DNA of 8,889 nt from Candidatus Woesearchaeota archaeon (GTDB lineage: Archaea; Nanobdellota; Nanobdellia; Woesearchaeales; UBA11576): assembly GCA_016219765.1 (NCBI GenBank), contig JACRKM010000164.1, forward strand, positions 1 through 8,889. Reading direction: 5' to 3'. The notes under the pieces were generated by a model that was given only the letters and a program-made list of their open reading frames with translations, did not search any database and was not told where the DNA came from. Positions 5,850-8,889 of the stretch are shown here, one piece after another (position 1 is the first letter of the stretch; each line of letters begins with the position of its first letter). Both the position numbers and the translations under genes were made by a program.

Positions 5850-5861
5850 TTTTTTCTTTTT
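5850..5861 (+). terminator. T-rich tract between the two coiled-coil genes
   Basis: TTTTTTCTTTTT follows 9 bases after the stop at 5840. It could end the upstream message or act as a partial attenuator. No convincing TATA box lies between it and the gene at 5891, so readthrough is needed for the second gene unless its promoter is hidden. Confidence 0.45.
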
Positions 5862-5890
5862 CAGATAAAACCTTCAACAATGGGTGTGTG

Positions 5891-6610
5891 ATGGCCGAAG
5901 AGACTCAGATTCAACAGCCACAAGTGCGAGCAACTGCGCCGCAGTCAAAACAGTCAGAGAAATGGAATCCATTCATGCTGCGCCGTTTCGTGACGCATTT
6001 GTCTGTCGCTGCAAAGAAATATGAGTCAAAGTCGGCCGCAAGAGAGGAACTGCAGACAAAGCTGCAGCAGATTCGCCAGCTTGCGCTCAACAAGCGCTCG
6101 AAGAAGAATCATGTTGTAGAAGTCTTTGCTGATTTTGAGCAGAAACTTCTATCGATTATGAAGGATGAGAAAGTACTTCTGGAAGAGCAGCGTAAAGAGA
6201 CGCATGAACTGAATTCTTTACGAACACAGGTTGCCGAGCTGAATGCAAAACTCATTGAACTAGGAAAGGAGTACGCCAAAGAGCTTGAAGAGAAGGAAAT
6301 GAAATTAATGCAACTCAAAGAAAATCTTGCATCGCTGCATATCAGAATGTCTGAGGATACAACATCTCCTCAGCCGGCATCGGAAAAAAAGTTTTATCGG
6401 CAAAAACGGGTCGGGGAAATCGCATTACGCGCCGAGGGAGCGGCAACAGAAGCTGCATCACCCATCATTCAACTTGAAGCGCAATTAGCTGCGCTTGAAC
6501 AAAAACACAAGGAGTTCGCAAAATCAGGAAAGCACAGCAAAGAAGACCTTGCCCGAGTGAAGAAGATCATTGATGCACACAAGAAGAAGATACTGGAGCT
6601 CAAGAAGTAA
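5891..6610 (+). CDS. Basic coiled-coil protein (239 aa), unknown function
   Basis: A GTG at 5888 is in frame, but GGTG (5883-5886) is 4 bases before the ATG at 5891, giving the same leader pattern as the upstream gene. Residues 1-25 are Gln-rich and probably disordered. Residues ~27-95 form a basic helical segment (NPFMLRRFVTHLSVAAKKYE, then KKNHVVEVFADFEQKLLSIM). Residues ~97-155 are a long coiled coil (LNSLRTQVAELNAKLIELGK). After a short Ser/Pro break and a basic stretch (KKFYRQKRVGEI), a second helical pair closes the protein (PIIQLEAQLAALEQKHKEF and VKKIIDAHKKKILELKK). No catalytic motif, signal or membrane segment is seen. It probably belongs to one unit with the preceding gene, and the two may assemble together, but that is inference from position and shared coiled-coil character. 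Confidence 0.78.
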   Translation: MAEETQIQQPQVRATAPQSKQSEKWNPFMLRRFVTHLSVAAKKYESKSAAREELQTKLQQIRQLALNKRSKKNHVVEVFADFEQKLLSIMKDEKVLLEEQRKETHELNSLRTQVAELNAKLIELGKEYAKELEEKEMKLMQLKENLASLHIRMSEDTTSPQPASEKKFYRQKRVGEIALRAEGAATEAASPIIQLEAQLAALEQKHKEFAKSGKHSKEDLARVKKIIDAHKKKILELKK

Positions 6611-6634
6611 CGCTGATTCTTACATTTTTAACCT

Positions 6635-6642
6635 GAGTTATT
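6635..6642. repeat. Left target-site duplication of the 6643-6896 element
   Basis: GAGTTATT directly precedes the left terminal inverted repeat and recurs exactly at 6897-6904. Confidence 0.88.
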
Positions 6643-6896
6643 GTATTTGTTTAGCTGTAATTAGCAGCACGAATAGCACGACCAGCACAATTTCCGCCAC
6701 CGCCCTTTTGCGAGGGATGAAAGTAACCGTATAGATGCTGACAAGGGGGATGCCCCATCGGGGAATGTCAGCCATCAACAAACGACATCCACTCACGAGC
6801 TGGCTGTGGCGGAAATTGAGCGAAGATGCGCGTAGCGCGTCTGAGCGGTGCTGGTCGTGAAAAGTGTAAATGAACAGAAAACAGCTAAACAAATAC
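6643..6896. mobile_element. MITE-like element, copy 2 (254 bp, perfect TIR and 8-bp TSD)
   Basis: The ends GTATTTGTTTAGCTG (6643-6657) and CAGCTAAACAAATAC (6882-6896) are a perfect 15-bp inverted repeat, bounded by the direct repeat GAGTTATT. Inner arms pair over 12 bp twice: CACGACCAGCAC/GTGCTGGTCGTG (6677-6688/6848-6859) and AATTTCCGCCAC/GTGGCGGAAATT (6689-6700/6806-6817). A side hairpin sits at 6824-6842 and the conserved core hairpin at 6738-6773. There is no coding capacity. It occupies nearly all of the 317-base gap between two converging genes (ends at 6610 and 6928), where its stems might also help separate the two transcripts. Confidence 0.9.
6738..6773. repeat. Conserved core hairpin of the element family (copy 2)
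   Basis: The stem is GCTGACA/TGTCAGC. The central 30 bases (6741-6770) are exactly the reverse complement of 1641-1670. The third base pair from the outside is T-A here and C-G in the other copy, so pairing is kept. Confidence 0.8.
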
Positions 6897-6904
6897 GAGT
6901 TATT
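6897..6904. repeat. Right target-site duplication of the 6643-6896 element
   Basis: GAGTTATT, identical to 6635-6642, directly follows the right terminal inverted repeat. Confidence 0.88.
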
Positions 6905-6927
6905 TAATGTGCTGTTGCTTTGGTTTA

Positions 6928-7581
6928 TTATTTATGAGGCTGGGCTAAAGAATAACTGTTGATTCCAGAATACATTCTAACAGAAACTGGTTCTGGTGTT
7001 GGTTGTGGCAAAAGTCCTCCAACCTTTTCCTTAATTCTTTCTAAAACCGGTTTCTTTTTTGGTTTTGGCGGTGGTGTTCCAATGTCGGATTTTGCCATAT
7101 AATCTGCACTCACCCAACCTAATATTCCTAATCCCAATGTAAGGTGGCTAATGGAGTTCACATATAATTGATTATTTCCAGATACAGCTCCTGCAACTAA
7201 ATGTCCTACCCCTACCAATGTTTGAACAACTCCTAAACCATAGCAGATTACATTTAGATACTTCCATGTTTTACGGGGTAATCCAATTGCTTCGGTTTGT
7301 ATTTCTTCATGTTTAGCACTTTTGGGTCTTAGCGTTTCTACTGCTCCTCGCAGTGCCATAGAAGCTGCTGGAATAGCCATAATAAAACTCATCGTATTTG
7401 TCATATATCCGCCGAGTGTTGCAGCACTTCCGAAATACAAAACTCTCTCTAAATCTGCCTTACTTCTGTATGTTTTATCTTGCCATTTAGTAGCAATCTT
7501 TTTATTAAATTCAAAGAGAGCACTATCTAAAGTATCAATCACACTCCCGTCATTTGGATTAAATCTATCGTCTAATGACAT
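6928..7581 (-). CDS. Membrane protein (217 aa), unknown function, AT-rich
   Basis: The start ATG at 7581 lies ~29 bases from the centre of a strong TATA box, with no Shine-Dalgarno site, so the message is probably leaderless. Residues 1-45 are soluble and charged. Hydrophobic segments follow at about 48-80 (with YMTNTMSFIMAIPAASMALR), 110-133 (NVICYGLGVVQTLVGVGHLV) and 140-162 (LTLGLGILGWVSADYM), suggesting three or four membrane passes. The tail is cytoplasmic-like and basic, with a Pro/Lys stretch (PPPKPKKKPVLERIKEKVGG). Two stop codons in tandem end the frame. Third codon positions are visibly richer in A and T than in the neighbouring genes, which may point to a different origin. No family is recognised. 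The repeat element at 6643-6896 ends 24 bases outside its last coding codon. Confidence 0.78.
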   Translation of the reverse strand: MSLDDRFNPNDGSVIDTLDSALFEFNKKIATKWQDKTYRSKADLERVLYFGSAATLGGYMTNTMSFIMAIPAASMALRGAVETLRPKSAKHEEIQTEAIGLPRKTWKYLNVICYGLGVVQTLVGVGHLVAGAVSGNNQLYVNSISHLTLGLGILGWVSADYMAKSDIGTPPPKPKKKPVLERIKEKVGGLLPQPTPEPVSVRMYSGINSYSLAQPHK

Positions 7582-7604
7582 CTTGATATTGGCGAAACCA
7601 TTCT

Positions 7605-7614
7605 TTTATATAAA
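7605..7614 (-). promoter_or_regulatory. TATA box of the AT-rich membrane-protein gene
   Basis: On the minus strand the box reads TTTATATAAA, a near-consensus archaeal TATA element. Its centre is ~29 bases upstream of the ATG at 7581, giving a leader of two or three bases at most. Confidence 0.75.
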
Positions 7615-7671
7615 GCTTAAGGTGCAAGACTTGAGATTCACTACGCGGGTGGTTTTCAAAATGGGAAGAAC

Positions 7672-7694
7672 AAGAAAAAGTGAATGAAAAAATT
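7672..7694 (-). terminator. T-rich terminator after the histone-fold gene
   Basis: Reading the minus strand after the stop at 7706, the sequence gives TTAATTTTTTC and then CTTTTTCTT within 35 bases. These are oligo-T tracts of the kind that end archaeal transcripts. Confidence 0.55.
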
Positions 7695-7705
7695 AAAGCA
7701 AGGAC

Positions 7706-8074
7706 TTACAGGTCCTTTGCCATGACGGTCTTTCTGCCGTTTGATTCTGCACGATCGCATGCATTCTTCAGAAGGACTGCAGCGACATCGCTGAGCGCAT
7801 CTGCAAGATCTCCTGCGACGTTGCAGTCTTTTGCGCAGTCCTTAAGGCGTGCTTTGACAACGAGTGTCTCGCCTTTCTTCTTTGGCTTGCATGCAAAACA
7901 GTAAGGAACGTCCTTTGCCATCACTGTCTTTCTGCCGTTTGATTCTGCGCGCGCAACAGCATCCTGCACTGCCATCATCATCTTTTCGCTGAGTGCTTCA
8001 GCAAGGTCGCCTGCGACATTGAATCCTGGGCAAGCATCCTTTAGTTTTGCTTTGACAACCAATAGTTCTGTCAT
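7706..8074 (-). CDS. Tandem double histone-fold protein (122 aa)
   Basis: Two similar ~53-residue units (about 4-56 and 70-122) each show a short first helix (VVKAKLKDA, VVKARLKDC), a long central helix beginning NVAGDL (19-24, 85-90), and the loop signature NGRKT followed by VMAKD. The last part matches the GRKT-x-x-x-(E/D)-(D/I) loop of archaeal histones. A full third helix is absent: unit 1 runs into a linker PYCFACKPKKK with a CxxC (C59, C62), and unit 2 ends at AKDL. Further cysteines are at 15, 80, 84 and 106, many for a histone. The likely role is DNA binding or nucleoid structure as an intramolecular histone-fold pair. Histone-fold proteins with short third helices are known in archaea, but I cannot place this one in a named subfamily. 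The start is supported by AGGTGA four bases upstream. Confidence 0.82.
   Translation of the reverse strand: MTELLVVKAKLKDACPGFNVAGDLAEALSEKMMMAVQDAVARAESNGRKTVMAKDVPYCFACKPKKKGETLVVKARLKDCAKDCNVAGDLADALSDVAAVLLKNACDRAESNGRKTVMAKDL
7712..7948 (-). repeat. Direct repeats inside the histone-fold gene
   Basis: Positions 7712-7750 and 7910-7948 match at 37 of 39 bases. Both encode AESNGRKTVMAKD, the end of the long helix plus the DNA-contact loop. The rest of the two units is much more diverged at DNA level, so this part is under strong constraint or was recently made uniform by conversion. Confidence 0.85.
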
Positions 8075-8078
8075 GTTC

Positions 8079-8084
8079 TCACCT
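8079..8084 (-). promoter_or_regulatory. Shine-Dalgarno site of the histone-fold gene
   Basis: The minus strand reads AGGTGA four bases before the ATG at 8074, so this message has a leader. Confidence 0.75.
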
Positions 8085-8186
8085 GCTGGGTTGCATTATC
8101 TATTATTTTTGTTTAATTTTTGTTTATTTTAATACCGCCTAAAACCTTTGATTTCAAGCGATATAGCCTTATTTCCGCAAGGGTTC

Positions 8187-8195
8187 TATATAAAC
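8187..8195 (-). promoter_or_regulatory. Probable TATA box of the histone-fold gene
   Basis: The minus strand reads GTTTATATA, preceded by an A-rich BRE-like stretch (CAAAAA). A start ~26 bases downstream gives a ~90-base leader, which fits with the Shine-Dalgarno site at 8079. Weaker AT-rich candidates lie nearer the gene, around 8125-8140. The same box read on the plus strand (CTATATAAAC) could fire the other way. Confidence 0.5.
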
Positions 8196-8207
8196 TTTTT
8201 GCTTTCT

Positions 8208-8235
8208 AAGGCTTAAAATGGCACTTTTAGGCCTT
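8208..8235. repeat. Dyad upstream of the histone-gene promoter
   Basis: AAGGCTTAAAA (8208-8218) and TTTTAGGCCTT (8225-8235) form an 11-pair stem with one G-T wobble and a 6-base loop. It lies just upstream of the BRE region of the histone promoter, so it may be an activator or operator site. It could also belong to the 3' region of gltX. The remaining part of the 240-base gap (8075-8314) shows a small stem AACAGC/GCTGTT near 8265-8286 and no gene. Confidence 0.4.
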
Positions 8236-8288
8236 GTGAGTGAAGAATTCTGAGGTTACACGAAACAGCCCGACGAGATGCTGTTTTT

Positions 8289-8327
8289 GTGGATTTACTT
8301 ATGCAGATGTGGATTTACTTATGCAGA
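8289..8327. repeat. 20-bp tandem duplication across the gltX stop codon
   Basis: The 20-base unit beginning GTGGATTTACTTATGCAGA occurs at 8289-8308 and again at 8309-8327. On the minus strand each copy spells the codons for LHK and a TAA stop, so the true stop (8315-8317) is followed by a second, untranslated copy of the gene end. Confidence 0.9.
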
Positions 8328-8889
8328 AACCAGAACGTCATCTTCTGAGGAGTGATCCCGTCACAGCGAACAAACCCGAAGCGCTCAAACTGTACTACCT
8401 GATCAACTGAAACATCATTGAGCCATTTTTCTCCAAGCCCTTTCACACGCTTGCCATCAGGCATGAGCACTTCAATGTTAACAGGATTATCATCGCATAC
8501 CCAGTGAATGTTTGTTGTGTCCTTTGCTTCTTTTTTGTATTCCCTGCTTGTGAACATAAGTTTTTCTTTCTGTACTTTGAAGTTGAATAATTCAAGTAGC
8601 CGATATGAGCTGCCATCGTGCAACACGTCGTCGCAATCAAGATAAAACGTCGTTTTTGTGTGGAACACACGTCCTCCTTTCTTGTGGTCTGGATGCAGGT
8701 CAAGTTCAACATCAAGCGCAGGCGCTTTCTCGATATCGACTTTCCGCGGGTTCTTCACAAAATAGTACCGATTCGCACCGGAATCGATGAGTTGTTTGTT
8801 GAATGCATTGACGGTCTTGAAGAATTCTTCCATCGTGACTGACTTGTCGTTTCGTGTCACGCCCACATCCATCGCGTACTTACGGAATG
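8315..8889 (-). CDS. gltX: Glutamyl-tRNA synthetase, archaeal type, C-terminal part (partial)
   Basis: The frame enters from the right window edge and continues for 190 complete residues to a TAA at 8315. An internal ATG at 8872 is not the real start, because RKYAM reads through it. The segment is the beta-barrel anticodon-binding region of the archaeal GluRS/GlnRS class: ANRYYFVKNP, LDLHPDHKKGGRVFHTKT, then MPDGKRVKGLGEKW and the end motif VVQFERFGFVRCDG. The enzyme charges tRNA-Glu, and in most archaea also tRNA-Gln before amidation. The catalytic domain with HIGH and KMSKS-type motifs lies outside the window. GlnRS is possible but less likely for this end sequence and an archaeal host. A 20-bp tandem duplication covers the stop codon. 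Confidence 0.88.
   Translation of the reverse strand, partial: FRKYAMDVGVTRNDKSVTMEEFFKTVNAFNKQLIDSGANRYYFVKNPRKVDIEKAPALDVELDLHPDHKKGGRVFHTKTTFYLDCDDVLHDGSSYRLLELFNFKVQKEKLMFTSREYKKEAKDTTNIHWVCDDNPVNIEVLMPDGKRVKGLGEKWLNDVSVDQVVQFERFGFVRCDGITPQKMTFWFLHK

Noticed and set aside
6638..6892. 84-residue minus-strand frame
   Set aside because: It coincides almost exactly with the palindromic element 6643-6896, and both ends are made from the terminal inverted repeats. It is not a transposase and has no recognisable motif.
7322..7687. 121-residue plus-strand frame
   Set aside because: It is antisense to the AT-rich membrane-protein gene and its promoter, while the minus strand has a strong TATA box and sensible hydrophobic segments.
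8236..8288. C/D box small RNA
   Set aside because: CTGA and GATG-like strings occur, but no proper C and D box pair with correct spacing and terminal stem can be drawn.

Overview
The window looks like a piece of an archaeal chromosome, probably from a small-genome DPANN lineage (Woesearchaeota or a relative). That placement is inference. The visible support is a group II chaperonin (thermosome), a histone-fold protein, the C-terminal part of an archaeal-type glutamyl-tRNA synthetase, a deoxyhypusine synthase family protein, TATA boxes about 25-30 bases upstream of start codons or of inferred transcript starts, Shine-Dalgarno sites of the GGAGG/GGTGA type, and T-rich tracts after genes.

Layout. 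Positions 1-843 (minus) hold the start of a membrane protein with a TPR-like tail, cut by the window edge. It is divergent from a small coiled-coil protein (967-1263, plus). Positions 1294-1747 are a nest of two palindromic, MITE-like elements, ending 15 bases before the TATA box of the thermosome gene (1899-3557). A deoxyhypusine synthase-like gene follows (3624-4775). Next come a decayed fragment of the same repeat family (4825-4882), a promoter region with two dyads, and two coiled-coil protein genes (5115-5840 and 5891-6610). A second intact MITE-like copy (6643-6896) sits between the converging ends of the last coiled-coil gene and an AT-rich membrane-protein gene (6928-7581, minus). The right side, all minus, has a tandem double histone-fold gene (7706-8074) and the end of gltX (8315-8889).

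The housekeeping genes serve protein folding (thermosome), translation (GluRS, and perhaps eIF5A-type lysine modification by the DHS relative) and chromatin (histone fold). The other four protein genes are unrecognised: two membrane proteins, counting the edge gene, and the coiled-coil proteins.

The most interesting material is non-coding. It is a family of about 200-255 bp palindromic elements without a transposase gene. Two copies have the same 14-bp terminal inverted repeat and perfect 8-bp target duplications. An older copy has a different terminal repeat but a homologous core in opposite orientation. Paired base changes between the two cores preserve the stems. The chaperonin leader also has mutually exclusive hairpins.
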